DNA of 64,000 nucleotides. It comes from Arthrobacter pascens (GTDB lineage: Bacteria; Actinomycetota; Actinomycetes; Actinomycetales; Micrococcaceae). Positions 45,021 through 54,236 of the stretch are shown in pieces. Both the position numbers and the translations under genes were made by a program. Where the stretch lies: contig NZ_JAUSXF010000001.1 in NCBI RefSeq assembly GCF_030816475.1, forward strand, positions 2,108,001 to 2,172,000, in the 5' to 3' direction. Within the stretch, counting starts at the first letter, position 1; each line of letters begins with the position of its first letter. The notes beneath the pieces are model-generated. The model saw nothing but the letters and a program-made list of their open reading frames with translations. It was not told where the DNA came from and did not search any database.

Positions 45021-45444
45021 GTCAGGTGTCGATCTGGCCGTGGAGCAATACCACCGGGCCCTGAATGCGTTCGTCACGGGAGACACCGCGCCGCAGAAGA
45101 AGCTCTTTTCCCGGCGGGATGACGTCACTCTCGCCAACCCGCTCGGTCCGCCCGCCCGAGGGTGGAGCGAGGTGGAGGAAACCCTGGAACGGGCGGTTGC
45201 CCAGATCAGGGAGGGCGAGCCCTGCCGGTTCGAACGAATTACCGGTTATACCGCAGCCGATCTGGCATACATCGTTGAGATCGAACGCACGAGCGCTAAG
45301 TTAGGCGGATCCGACCGGGTGTCCCCGATAGCACTTCGCGTGACGACGATCTTCCGGCTGGAGGACGGACAGTGGAAGGTTGCCCACCGCCACGCCGATG
45401 CGGTGACTTCCCCGCGGCCCGTCGAGTCGGTTATCCAGGCGTAG
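45013..45444 (+). CDS. SnoaL-like/NTF2-fold protein coupled to transketolase
   Basis: Protein of 143 aa. ATG 45013 lies 8 nt inside the transketolase end, with GGAGGAAAC ahead, so translation is coupled. The pattern AVEQYHRALNAFVTGD and the later FRLEDGQWKVAHRHAD is the cystatin-like NTF2/SnoaL fold, found in small isomerases, cyclases and unknown ligand-binding proteins. No catalytic residue pair can be assigned. Its link with transketolase is unexplained. Confidence 0.82.
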   Translation: MSESGVDLAVEQYHRALNAFVTGDTAPQKKLFSRRDDVTLANPLGPPARGWSEVEETLERAVAQIREGEPCRFERITGYTAADLAYIVEIERTSAKLGGSDRVSPIALRVTTIFRLEDGQWKVAHRHADAVTSPRPVESVIQA

Positions 45445-45467
45445 CCGGGCCGTCGCCAGGCTGCGAA

Positions 45468-45776
45468 TCAGCCCAGCACGACGTCGGCGGTCTTGACAGC
45501 GCCGCGCGATGGAAGGTCCCCGTGGCGGTGCTGCCGCCCGCCAGTTCCCGTACGACCCCGGTCAGCTGCGTGGCAGCCGTGAGGTCCCGGCCACCGAATT
45601 TGGTCATGACGTCCCCCGGTTTCAGGCCCGCCTTTTTCGGCCGCGGACCCGGAATCCATGCTGCTGACGAGCGTCGCGGTGGCGAAGCCTGAGGTCGAGG
45701 AGGAGGCGCTGTCCCGGACTGCGGCACCGAGCTTCCGCCGTCTGGATTCCACCGGACCCTGCGCTACCCTCTTTCC
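45468..45776 (-). pseudogene. remnant of an HtrA-type serine protease, PDZ region
   Basis: Reverse-strand reading recovers the tail of a trypsin/PDZ protease: the segment KRVAQ...KLGAAVRDSASSSTSGF, then SAAEK, then (in another frame) KAGLKPGDVMTKFGGRDL and ELAGGSTATGTFHR, then (back in the first frame) GAVKTADVVLG before TGA 45468. One extra A at the run 45633-45637 and one missing G near 45505 explain both shifts. The catalytic protease domain is absent. It is a decayed fragment, with no intact copy in the window. Confidence 0.75.
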
Positions 45777-45940
45777 GCAGGCTTCGCATTCCGTCGGCGG
45801 CTCGTCCCCCGAGAACGCCGGCCGCAACCCCACAGGCTGCGATTATGGCCCCATCCTCGAACCCGGCCCTTTCATGCCACTGTCGGATGCCTGAGCCGGG
45901 GCTGTGAACCGCCACCAGCGCATCCGGAGCCGGACATAGG

Positions 45941-45973
45941 AAAGGGAGGCCTGCATGGTGCAGGCCTCCCTTT
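45941..45973 (-). terminator. strong hairpin after the 65-aa gene
   Basis: Perfect 15-bp stem AAAGGGAGGCCTGCA with a TGG loop and its exact complement. It lies 12 bp after the stop of the small Cys protein gene, ending in a TTTCC stretch on that strand. It also protects the upstream pseudogene strand from readthrough. Confidence 0.85.
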
Positions 45974-45984
45974 CGTGCTTGCGC

Positions 45985-46182
45985 CTAGACCTTTTCGCGA
46001 ATCCGGTCTGCTTCCATTTCGGCGCGTTCCTCCAGCTGTGCGATGTAAGCCCACATCCTGGACTCCTCCGCCTGTACCTGAGGCTCCCGGGTCTCCCGGG
46101 ACCCGGTCTCCCGGCGCTCTTCGGCTTCGCGGGCGGCGTCCTTCCTGTAGTTCTGCCATCCTTCGCACGATGAATAGCACAT
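45985..46182 (-). CDS. 65-aa Cys-containing hypothetical protein
   Basis: Protein of 65 aa from ATG 46182, six bases after AAGGAGG. It opens MCYSSCEGWQNYRKDAAREA, with two cysteines in CYSSC, and continues as a highly charged alpha-helix (EERAEMEADRIREKV). It has no signal peptide or membrane segment. I do not know its family. A strong ribosome site and a perfect terminator show it is a real single-gene unit. Its neighbours are a decayed protease and a VOC gene, so they say nothing of its job. Confidence 0.75.
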   Translation of the reverse strand: MCYSSCEGWQNYRKDAAREAEERRETGSRETREPQVQAEESRMWAYIAQLEERAEMEADRIREKV

Positions 46183-46253
46183 CACAGACCTCCTTAAGTG
46201 GCTGTACTTTTATCCTCCTCCCAACGAGGATCCACGTCGACCCCTCGGGGGCT

Positions 46254-46631
46254 CTACCGGCGCTGGAAGATGTTGAGGATGTTGCCTTCGGAGTCTGTGA
46301 ACCAGGCGGATTTTCCTCCCTCGGTCGTGGCGACGCCGTTCTCGGTTTTGAGACCGGGAAAGTCGTACTCCTCGAACACGACGCCGCGGCTGCGCAGGTC
46401 CTCCATCTCGGCCTCGATATTGTTCGTCGCCCAGCCCATCTGGGTGTTCTTGGCGCTGCCCGCGTTTTCAGTCTCGTAGAGCAGGAAACCGGTTCCGTTG
46501 CCGCAGCGGTAGAGCAGGTTCCCCTCCATGTCCTCCGGGTTGTCCAGGCCGATCACATCCCGATAAAAGTCCCTCGCTCTTGCCAGGTCTTTCGCGGGTA
46601 GGACCGCAATGAGGTCACGTTCCTTCAGCAT
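46254..46631 (-). CDS. VOC family protein (glyoxalase-like)
   Basis: Protein of 125 aa with the vicinal-oxygen-chelate fold. The N-terminal LIAVLPAKDLARARDFYRDV and C-terminal SAWFTDSEGNILNIFQRR are typical. It has paired beta-alpha-beta units that make a metal-binding cavity; the metal ligands are not all obvious, so catalytic activity is uncertain. The gene is 70 bp upstream of the small Cys gene on the same strand and divergent from the redox module. Confidence 0.85.
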   Translation of the reverse strand: MLKERDLIAVLPAKDLARARDFYRDVIGLDNPEDMEGNLLYRCGNGTGFLLYETENAGSAKNTQMGWATNNIEAEMEDLRSRGVVFEEYDFPGLKTENGVATTEGGKSAWFTDSEGNILNIFQRR

Positions 46632-46871
46632 GATGAATTCTCCTTACCTTGCAGCAATGGCGGTTCTCTCCCCGGTGCCGGGCTTCATGCACGGACTCCG
46701 GGCAGGGCCGCGGTCCGACGGCGTTCATGTCGCCATTATGGGCGCAGATCCTTGTCCCGGATAGTGGCCAGGGCGCACCGTCCGCGAATGTCTGGACGGT
46801 GTCCGGCCGTTGGCATATCGTGGGGGAACCGATCACAGCCGACCGGCGCCGCTCCCTATCGGAGGTAACTG

Positions 46872-47465
<594 letters not shown>

Positions 47466-47475
47466 GGCAGGCCGC

Positions 47476-48213
47476 GTGAGTACCCTGTGGCATGTCGCCG
47501 ACGTCGTCAGTGGTCATCCGGAAACCGAAACGTCCAGAACTATCGGGCTGCGGGTCAACGGACTGACAGGAAACCTCCCCGGTCAGCACATCGATGTCCG
47601 GTTGACGGCCGACGACGGTTATACAGCGGTGCGCTCCTACTCCCTGGCATCGGCCGGGATGGACGAGATGCTGCAGATCACCGTCGACGAACTGGCCAAC
47701 GGCGAGGTTTCCCCATACCTCGTCAGGGACCTGGCGGTTGGGGACAAGCTGGAGATCCGCGGTCCCGTTGGGGGCTGGTTCGTCTGGCGGCCGACGAACA
47801 TGAACCCGGTCCAGCTGATCGCGGGAGGATCCGGCATCGTTCCGCTCATGTCGATGATCCGCGCACATGAGGCATCGGAGAACCCGTCACCGTTCCGGCT
47901 GCTGTATTCACTGAAATCTCCCGAGGACGGGTTCTATCGTCAGGAGCTGGTGAGCTTGAGCGAGGAATCGCCCAAGCTCACCGTCGACTACGTCTACACC
48001 CGCAAGGCGCCACCGGGCTGGCCGGCTGCTCCCGGGCGGCTGACGGCGGAAACCCTGCTGGCGAACATCCTGCCGGTGGACCCTGCCCCCGATGTTTTCA
48101 TCTGCGGTCAGACACTATTTGTCGAGACGGTCGCGGAGTGGCTCGTAGGGGCGGGCTATCCGGCCGCCTCAATCAGGACTGAACGCTTCGGCGGAACGGG
48201 AGGGACGCGGTGA
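47476..48213 (+). CDS. ferredoxin-reductase-like FAD/NAD(P) oxidoreductase
   Basis: Flavoprotein of 245 aa counted from GTG 47476. An upstream in-frame ATG at 47431 would overlap the molybdoenzyme by 35 nt. The FAD motif is RSYSLASA and the nucleotide motif is GGSGIVPLMSMIRAH. It ends with ERFGGTGGTR after a CGQT-type block (DVFICGQTLF), the ferredoxin:NADP reductase layout, but there is no C-terminal 2Fe-2S domain. It likely passes electrons from NAD(P)H to the YuiH-type protein. The next gene overlaps it by 4 nt. Confidence 0.92.
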   Translation: MSTLWHVADVVSGHPETETSRTIGLRVNGLTGNLPGQHIDVRLTADDGYTAVRSYSLASAGMDEMLQITVDELANGEVSPYLVRDLAVGDKLEIRGPVGGWFVWRPTNMNPVQLIAGGSGIVPLMSMIRAHEASENPSPFRLLYSLKSPEDGFYRQELVSLSEESPKLTVDYVYTRKAPPGWPAAPGRLTAETLLANILPVDPAPDVFICGQTLFVETVAEWLVGAGYPAASIRTERFGGTGGTR

Positions 48214-48557
48214 CTGGCAACGACAGCTCCGCTTCTCCGGGCGCTGAAGACCCGCGCCCCGGGGATCCGGATATTGCAGGAACGGCAGGCAATCCAATCC
48301 CCCATCTGGACGGAAACGCTGCGGCGGGTCCGCTGTGGGAATTGTTCCGCCTCGACGTTATTGCCGCGATCGGCCGGTGCAAGCACTGCGGCGCTGTCAG
48401 GGCCTTCGGCGAGGCATCGGTGTATGCGGACGGCCCGGGGATGGTTGTGCGCTGCACTTCATGTGAGGGCGTCCTGCTGCGGCTGGTGGAAACTCCCACC
48501 AGTTTCTGGCTCGATGTGAGTGGACTCAGCTACCTGCAGATCGACCGCGAGAGCTGA
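48210..48557 (+). CDS. DUF6510 zinc-ribbon protein
   Basis: Protein of 115 aa starting at GTG 48210, which overlaps the flavoprotein stop by 4 nt. The N-terminal 35 residues are polar and disordered. The core HLDGNAAAGPLWELFRLDV matches DUF6510, and two CxxC pairs (GRCKHCGA and VRCTSCEG) form a probable zinc or iron site. It usually occurs next to YuiH-type and flavin reductase genes. It may be a small electron carrier or scaffold; this is inferred from its context. Confidence 0.86.
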   Translation: MTGNDSSASPGAEDPRPGDPDIAGTAGNPIPHLDGNAAAGPLWELFRLDVIAAIGRCKHCGAVRAFGEASVYADGPGMVVRCTSCEGVLLRLVETPTSFWLDVSGLSYLQIDRES

Positions 48558-48580
48558 GCGGGCCCGGTGGGTGAGGACCT

Positions 48581-49054
48581 ATGCCGGTTCTGAGCGCAGG
48601 CATCCTGCTGTACCGCCGGAACACGTCGGCGTTGGAGGTGTGGATAGCCCACATGGGCGGGCCCTTCTGGGCCCTCAAGGATGCCGGGGCCTGGTCCATC
48701 CCCAAGGGCGAGTACCTCGACGGCGAGGATCCGCTGGCAGCGGCCAAGCGCGAGTTTGCGGAGGAGATGGGCACTCTCCCGCCCACAGCCGACTACATCC
48801 TGCTTGGAACCTTCCGCCAGCCCTCGGGCAAGGTCGTCACCGTGTTCAGCGCAGAGTCGGAGTTTGAACCAGGCGAGATTGTGAGCAACACCTTTTCGCT
48901 GGAATGGCCGAAGGGATCCGGCGTCGTTCGAAGCTACCCTGAGGTCGACCACGCCGAGTGGACCCAGGAACAAGTCGCCCGCACCAAACTGGTCAAAGGC
49001 CAGCTGCCGATCCTCGACGCCCTGATCCTGCGTCTACGTACCGGCGCACCGTGA
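48581..49054 (+). CDS. Nudix hydrolase
   Basis: Protein of 157 aa with an exact Nudix box (GX5EX7REUXEEXGU) at residues 43-64, closing REFAEEMG. The pattern VLSAGILLYRRN at the start and the WALKDAGAWSIPKGEY approach to the box resemble the Ap4A/NTP-pyrophosphohydrolase-type members. It hydrolyses nucleoside diphosphates linked to some other group. It follows the DUF6510 gene by 23 bp on the same strand, so it may be part of the redox operon or simply next to it. Confidence 0.92.
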   Translation: MPVLSAGILLYRRNTSALEVWIAHMGGPFWALKDAGAWSIPKGEYLDGEDPLAAAKREFAEEMGTLPPTADYILLGTFRQPSGKVVTVFSAESEFEPGEIVSNTFSLEWPKGSGVVRSYPEVDHAEWTQEQVARTKLVKGQLPILDALILRLRTGAP

Positions 49055-49117
49055 CGACGCGCCGGTACGGTTCCCTCCGCAATCCCGATCGGGCCTGGCC
49101 GCCAGGGCGGTCTATCC

Positions 49118-50953
49118 TCATCGGTCCCCAGTCAGCGGTTTGAGCACCAACGCGGAGCCGCCTCCGCGCCTCACCGGCTCAGCAGCAGCGACCATACTCC
49201 CGTCCGGCCGGAACTCGATGGCGGTGGCCGCGCCGATCTCGGCCGCAGATGTGCCTGCAGCTCCCGCCAACGTGAACTGATGGCCGTAGGGTGCCAGCTG
49301 GTCTCCGTACGCAGTGATGAACGCGGCCTCGGCTGTGACAGCGGCAGTGTTCCGTTGGGATGCCCGCGGTGCAGCGATGGCATCGGAAATGTTCATGCCC
49401 AGGTCCACCCGGTTCAGGATTGTCTGCAGGACGGTGGTGATGATGGTCGATCCGCCGGGCGAGCCGAGCGCCAGGAACGGCTTGCCGTCGTCGAGGATGA
49501 TGGTCGGCGACATCGAGGAGCGCGGGCGCTTCCCCGGGTCGATCCGGTTCGGGTCGGACGGGTCATAGACGGCAGAGAAGTCGGTCAGCTCATTGTTGAG
49601 CAGGAAGCCGCGGCAGGGGACCACGATGCCGGATCCCCCGGTCTGCTCGATGGTGAGCGTGTACTCGACGACGTTGCCCCACTTGTCGGCGACGGTCAGG
49701 TTGGTGGTCGAGATGTTCTCGGTGTCCTTATCGTCGGCGAGCGAGGCAGGCCCGGCCGGGCACGCGCCGTCGTACGAGCTCACGTCCCCGGGGGCGACCG
49801 GCTTCACCGCTGCCTGCTGCGGATCGATCCCGCACGCCCGTTCCTTGCCGAATAGCTGGTCCGTGAGCGCGGCGGTGGGGACGTTGACAAACGCCGGGTC
49901 GCCCACATACTTGGCGCGGTCCGCGAAGGCCAGCGCGCTTGCTTCAAGGTAGTGGTGCAGCGCGTCGGGACGGGACATCTCGGCGAGGTTGAACGAGTCC
50001 AGGATGTTCAGCGACTCCCCTACCGTGGTGCCGCCGCTGCTGGACGGTGCCATGCCATAGACGTCCAGGCCGCGGTAGTCAACATGCGTCGGCGCCTGGT
50101 CCAGAGCCCGGTACGCAGCGAGATCCGCGGTCGTCATGTGCCCGACCGGGACAGGCAGTGTGGCGGTGGCAGTCTTCGGCGGAGCCTGGACTGTTGCCGC
50201 AATCTCCGCCGCGAGCGGGCCGTTGTAAAAGGCGCTGATGCCCTGCTCCGCGAGGAGCCTGTACGTCTCAGCCAGGTCAGGGTTCCGGAAAACGCTTCCG
50301 ACGGCGGGTGCGGCGCCGCCCGGAAGGTAGAGGCTGCTCGTCGAGGTGAACGCCCCAAAGCGGGGCTGGTTGTCTTCCGTCTGCTGGCGGAACGTCTCGT
50401 CCACGACGAAGCCGCGGGTTGCGACCTCGATGGCTGGCTTCAGGGCCTCGCCGAGGCTCAAAGACCCCCAACGCTCGAGGGCCCGCTCCCAGGTGGCGGG
50501 CGTGCCCGGGACGCCGACGGATACACCGCTCGTGACCAGCTCAGGCGTGAAGTTGTACGGTTTGCCGGTGGCTGGGTCAATGAACGCGTCATGCGTTATC
50601 GCTGCGGGTGCGGTCTCCCTGCCATCGATGGTGCCCACGTGGCCGGTCTTCGCATCGTAGAACACGAAGTAGCCGCCCCCGCCAATCCCGGCGCTGTATG
50701 GCTCGGTCACCCCCAGGGTTGCCGCCGCGGCAACCGCGGCGTCCGCGGCGTTACCACCCTTGCTCAGGACCTCGATCGCGGCAGCTGACGCCTCTGGATC
50801 CACGGTGCTTACCGCGCCGCCGTACCCGGTGGCGGTCGCCGTCTTGTCAGTCTCCCGCGGATCGGCGAACGCGGGGCTGGCGACGAAGCCGACCGTGACG
50901 CTCAAAGCCAGAGCTGCCGTCACGGCAGCCATTTGACGTGTTGTGGATGGCAT
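49118..50953 (-). CDS. ggt: gamma-glutamyltransferase
   Basis: Secreted GGT of 611 aa. A signal peptide covers about the first 31 residues (ending SPAFADPRE). The self-cleavage site and catalytic threonine are Thr 416 in STTNLTVADKWGNVVEYT, and the glycine-rich GIGGGGYFVFYD block lies at the large-subunit start. The later PRSSMSPTIILDDGKPFLALGSPGG is typical. The chain should split into large and small subunits after maturation. It cleaves gamma-glutamyl compounds outside the cell. It stands alone. Confidence 0.95.
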   Translation of the reverse strand: MPSTTRQMAAVTAALALSVTVGFVASPAFADPRETDKTATATGYGGAVSTVDPEASAAAIEVLSKGGNAADAAVAAAATLGVTEPYSAGIGGGGYFVFYDAKTGHVGTIDGRETAPAAITHDAFIDPATGKPYNFTPELVTSGVSVGVPGTPATWERALERWGSLSLGEALKPAIEVATRGFVVDETFRQQTEDNQPRFGAFTSTSSLYLPGGAAPAVGSVFRNPDLAETYRLLAEQGISAFYNGPLAAEIAATVQAPPKTATATLPVPVGHMTTADLAAYRALDQAPTHVDYRGLDVYGMAPSSSGGTTVGESLNILDSFNLAEMSRPDALHHYLEASALAFADRAKYVGDPAFVNVPTAALTDQLFGKERACGIDPQQAAVKPVAPGDVSSYDGACPAGPASLADDKDTENISTTNLTVADKWGNVVEYTLTIEQTGGSGIVVPCRGFLLNNELTDFSAVYDPSDPNRIDPGKRPRSSMSPTIILDDGKPFLALGSPGGSTIITTVLQTILNRVDLGMNISDAIAAPRASQRNTAAVTAEAAFITAYGDQLAPYGHQFTLAGAAGTSAAEIGAATAIEFRPDGSMVAAAEPVRRGGGSALVLKPLTGDR

Positions 50954-51040
50954 GGTGACTCCCGAGTGAGGGTGGTGCGAGGTGAAGGTGAGGCCACCCT
51001 ACTCCGACCCGGAACCACTCTCAACGATGAATTGCCACGC

Positions 51041-51244
51041 CTAATCGGCCGGTCCCACAACGTCCTCCAGCACCGACCGGTCGAAGAATCGAACCTCGCC
51101 AGTTGCCGGGAAAAACACCGGAACTACGGAAGTGCTCGCGTCCTTCGAGGTCTCATAGATCTCCGGTGCGCCTCCGTGTTTGCGGGCAATGGTTCCCACC
51201 AGATCGGTGCCACGAACCCGGACGGTTCGATACTTGTAGCTCAT
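51041..51244 (-). CDS. small hypothetical protein, 67 aa
   Basis: Protein of 67 aa from ATG 51244 after GAAGGGG, reading MSYKYRTVRVRGTDLVGTIA and ending DRSVLEDVVGPAD. It looks like a small, strand-rich soluble domain (VVPVFFPATGEVRFFDRS). I do not recognise a family. It is 88 bp upstream of ggt on the same strand and divergent from nothing obvious; it might be cotranscribed with the SRPBCC gene. Longer reading from 51289 lacks support. Confidence 0.62.
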   Translation of the reverse strand: MSYKYRTVRVRGTDLVGTIARKHGGAPEIYETSKDASTSVVPVFFPATGEVRFFDRSVLEDVVGPAD

Positions 51245-51304
51245 CAGGACCCCTTCGTCGGCTGAGGCCACCCTACTCCTGGAATACATAGAGCGGGCAG
51301 CCCG

Positions 51305-51862
51305 CTACGCATGGTTCCTGAAAGTCGGCAGGCGGAATGTGGGCGGCGGAGGAGGCGGAACGGACCGGGCGTTTCCTGGATCCCGACGACGCCGGAGTTC
51401 CAGCGCGAGGCTCTCCTGGCCGCGGGCCATCGCCCAGCGGTGGTTCGCCGCGAAGGCCGGCTTCAGGAGCCAGCTCAGGCGGCGCAGCAGCGGTTTGGCG
51501 GCACTTACCCGCCAGTCGTAGGTGATCACCGTTTCCGGTCCGTCCTCCTCGAACGTCCAGCGGCCCGTTCCGTTCAGGTCTCCTGCCGCGGTGAGCGCGA
51601 GCCCGCGGCTGGTGACGGGTTCGGTGACAGTCAGCGTCCAGCGGAGCGTGTAGGGCAGCCAACCCTTCGTATGTAGGTGCACCGGTCCGGGGAGGCCGGA
51701 GGAAGGACGATTCTCCATGTTCCCGACGGAAGGCTCAGCCGCAAGGTATACCGACGGCCACCAGCGGGGAAGGGCGGTGGCGTCGCCGAGGATGGCTGCG
51801 ACCTCATCCGGAGTCCCGGCTACCCGCCAGACCGTCTGGAATTCATAGTCAGCGCTGCCCAT
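51305..51862 (-). CDS. SRPBCC family protein
   Basis: Protein of 185 aa with the START/Bet v 1-like fold. It opens DYEFQTVWRVAGTPDEVAAIL, and has WLPYTLRWTLTVTEP and EDGPETVITYDWRV. The last 20 residues are a proline-rich tail (PPPPPPTFRLPTF) that looks disordered. The fold binds a hydrophobic ligand; its ligand is unknown. ATG 51862 is the start. It is divergent from the debranching-type enzyme and 60 bp upstream of the small hypothetical gene on the same strand. Confidence 0.85.
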   Translation of the reverse strand: MGSADYEFQTVWRVAGTPDEVAAILGDATALPRWWPSVYLAAEPSVGNMENRPSSGLPGPVHLHTKGWLPYTLRWTLTVTEPVTSRGLALTAAGDLNGTGRWTFEEDGPETVITYDWRVSAAKPLLRRLSWLLKPAFAANHRWAMARGQESLALELRRRRDPGNARSVPPPPPPTFRLPTFRNHA

Positions 51863-52026
51863 GGGGACCTCCTGAAGGTGGGTATCCGCCTTGGACGCTA
51901 CTCTTGCTGACGATCCGATGCCAGAGCCACTGCGGGCAGTGCCGCCTGACCGGTATCTGGCAAGCCCCCGGTGATGGGCGTAGATTCAGCTCAATTCAAG
52001 GTGTGCTGTTTGACGAGGAGCCTGTC

Positions 52027-54180
52027 ATGGCTGGATGGAATGCGGACAACGTTGCCGGAACCACCGGGCAGGGAGCCGTGACCCTGGTGGCGGGGTCCTC
52101 TTTTTGCATTTCGCTGCCGAACGGCGACATCTTCCCGCATCATCCGCACGGTGTGTTCTATCGGGACACCAGGATCCTGTCCCGGTGGACGCTTACAGTG
52201 AACGGGCAACCGCTGGAACCCCTGGGCGCGTGGACCCCTTCGCCCTTCCAAGGCAAGTACATCGGGCGGGCGGCCCGTTCAGACGGTGGTGCCGATAGCC
52301 CGCTGACGGTGGAACGCAAGCGTGAACTTGGGGCAGGCATCCTGGAGGACATCACCATCCACAACTATTCCCTTCAACCGGCTGCCTGCGAGATCGCCCT
52401 CGCCGTGGAGTCGGACTTCGCGGACCTTTTCGAAGTGAAGGACGGCCGAATCCGGCGGACCTGGGAGCAGACCCGGCGCTCCAAGGCCGGGTCGCTGACG
52501 ATCGAAGCGGACTGGCAGGAGACGAGGAAAGGGATTGTCGTGCGAATGCGCGACGCAAGCGCCACTGCCGAAGGTTTCCTCCGGCACATGATCGTCCCGC
52601 CGCACGGTGAATGGTCTGTACGGGTCACCCTCTTGCCGCTGACAGCCGAAACCGACGTCGATGTGGGCATGCCCACACAAGTCCTCTCGGCCGCCATGAT
52701 TTCAGCGCAGGAGCAGCGCCAGCAGGCCTGGGAGGCCCGCATCCCGCTTCCCCACATCGACGATCCCTCCGTCGAACGAAGCCTCCTGCGCAGCCACGAT
52801 GACATCGGCGCCCTGCGCATTGTCGACCCCGACCATCCTGAGCGGATGGTCGTCGCGGCCGGAGCACCATGGTTCATGGCATTGTTCGGCCGGGACTCGT
52901 TGCTGTCGTCCTTCATGGTCCTGCCCGTCGACGCAACCCTTGCCTTGGGCACACTGCAGACCCTGGCGGACAGGCAGGGTACGAAAGTCAATCCGGTGAC
53001 CGAAGAGCAACCGGGCCGGATCCTGCACGAGGTGCGGCTCGACGTCGGGACCGGCATGGCACTTGGCGGCAGGTCAGCCTATTACGGCACAGCCGATGCA
53101 ACACCTTTGTTCGTGACCTTGCTGGGCGAAGCAAGCCGGTGGGGCCTTCCTGCCGAGGACATAGCCGCCCTGGTGCCCCATGCAGACCGTGCCCTCGACT
53201 GGATCCGGGACTATGGCGACAGAGACGGCGACGGGTTCGTCGAGTACCAGCGACTGAATGACCATGGCCTGATCAACCAGGGCTGGAAGGATTCCTGGGA
53301 CGGGGTCAATTTCGCTGATGGAAGGATTGCGGAGGCTCCCATCGCGCTGTGCGAGGTGCAGGGCTACGTCTACAGCGCCTACTTCGCCCGCGCTTGGATT
53401 GCCTACGACGCCGGCGACAAGGCTCTTGCTTTTGACTTGCGGGAACGTGCCCTGCGGCTGAAAAAGCAGTTCAACGAACAGTTCTGGCTGCCGGACCGCG
53501 GGTACTACGCGATCGCCCTTGACGGAGACAAACGCCCTGTCGACGCGTGCGCATCCAACATGGGCCACTGCCTGTGGTCCGGCATCGTGGATGACGACAA
53601 GGCACGCCAGGTTGTCCGGCGGCTCATGTCCCCGGAAATGTTCAGCGGCTGGGGAGTGCGGACCCTGGCAACGGACATGGGGGCCTACAACCCGGTCAGC
53701 TACCACAACGGCTCCGTCTGGCCACACGATAACGCTCTCATCGTTGCCGGCCTCATGCGGTACGGCTTCGTCAGGGAGGCACAGCAGCTATCCATTGCGC
53801 TGATGGAAGCCGCCGAGTACACCGACAACCGGCTCCCCGAACTGTTCTGCGGCTTTAGCCGGACCGATTACCCCGAACCCCTCCCCTATCCGACGGCGTG
53901 CTCTCCCCAGGCCTGGGCTTCGGCCACGCCGGTGATGCTGCTGAGGAGCCTCCTCCGGTATGAGGCCAACGTCCCCCTGGGCGGCCTGTGGATTGACCCC
54001 GCTTTGCCCCCGTCGTGGGGAAACCTGCACACCGTCAACCTGCCCGTGGGTGGCGCCAGCGTCACGATGGACGTCTCGGGGTCCCACGTTCGGGTGGAAG
54101 GACTGCCCGAGGGAATAGCGTTCCACAAGGGAACACGGCCCCTCCTGGTCGATCTCCTCGAGACGGATGGCCGGGCCTGA
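52027..54180 (+). CDS. glycogen debranching-type glucosidase (N-terminal debranching domain)
   Basis: Protein of 717 aa from ATG 52027, after GAGGAG. The N-terminal half matches the bacterial glycogen-debranching N-terminal domain, with FPHHPHGVFYRDTRILSRW. The C-terminal half is an (alpha/alpha)6-barrel of the amylo-alpha-1,6-glucosidase kind, with WFMALFGRDSLLSSF and GWKDSWDGV. The active-site acids are not identified with certainty. It probably trims alpha-glucans. The end PEGIAFHKGTRPLLVDL closes a C-terminal sandwich domain. It is convergent with the alpha-galactosidase. Confidence 0.9.
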   Translation: MAGWNADNVAGTTGQGAVTLVAGSSFCISLPNGDIFPHHPHGVFYRDTRILSRWTLTVNGQPLEPLGAWTPSPFQGKYIGRAARSDGGADSPLTVERKRELGAGILEDITIHNYSLQPAACEIALAVESDFADLFEVKDGRIRRTWEQTRRSKAGSLTIEADWQETRKGIVVRMRDASATAEGFLRHMIVPPHGEWSVRVTLLPLTAETDVDVGMPTQVLSAAMISAQEQRQQAWEARIPLPHIDDPSVERSLLRSHDDIGALRIVDPDHPERMVVAAGAPWFMALFGRDSLLSSFMVLPVDATLALGTLQTLADRQGTKVNPVTEEQPGRILHEVRLDVGTGMALGGRSAYYGTADATPLFVTLLGEASRWGLPAEDIAALVPHADRALDWIRDYGDRDGDGFVEYQRLNDHGLINQGWKDSWDGVNFADGRIAEAPIALCEVQGYVYSAYFARAWIAYDAGDKALAFDLRERALRLKKQFNEQFWLPDRGYYAIALDGDKRPVDACASNMGHCLWSGIVDDDKARQVVRRLMSPEMFSGWGVRTLATDMGAYNPVSYHNGSVWPHDNALIVAGLMRYGFVREAQQLSIALMEAAEYTDNRLPELFCGFSRTDYPEPLPYPTACSPQAWASATPVMLLRSLLRYEANVPLGGLWIDPALPPSWGNLHTVNLPVGGASVTMDVSGSHVRVEGLPEGIAFHKGTRPLLVDLLETDGRA

Positions 54181-54236
54181 TGCATCGCACGGAACGAAGC
54201 CGTCAGGCTGCGGAAGCTGTCAGAGGGCAGCGGTCC

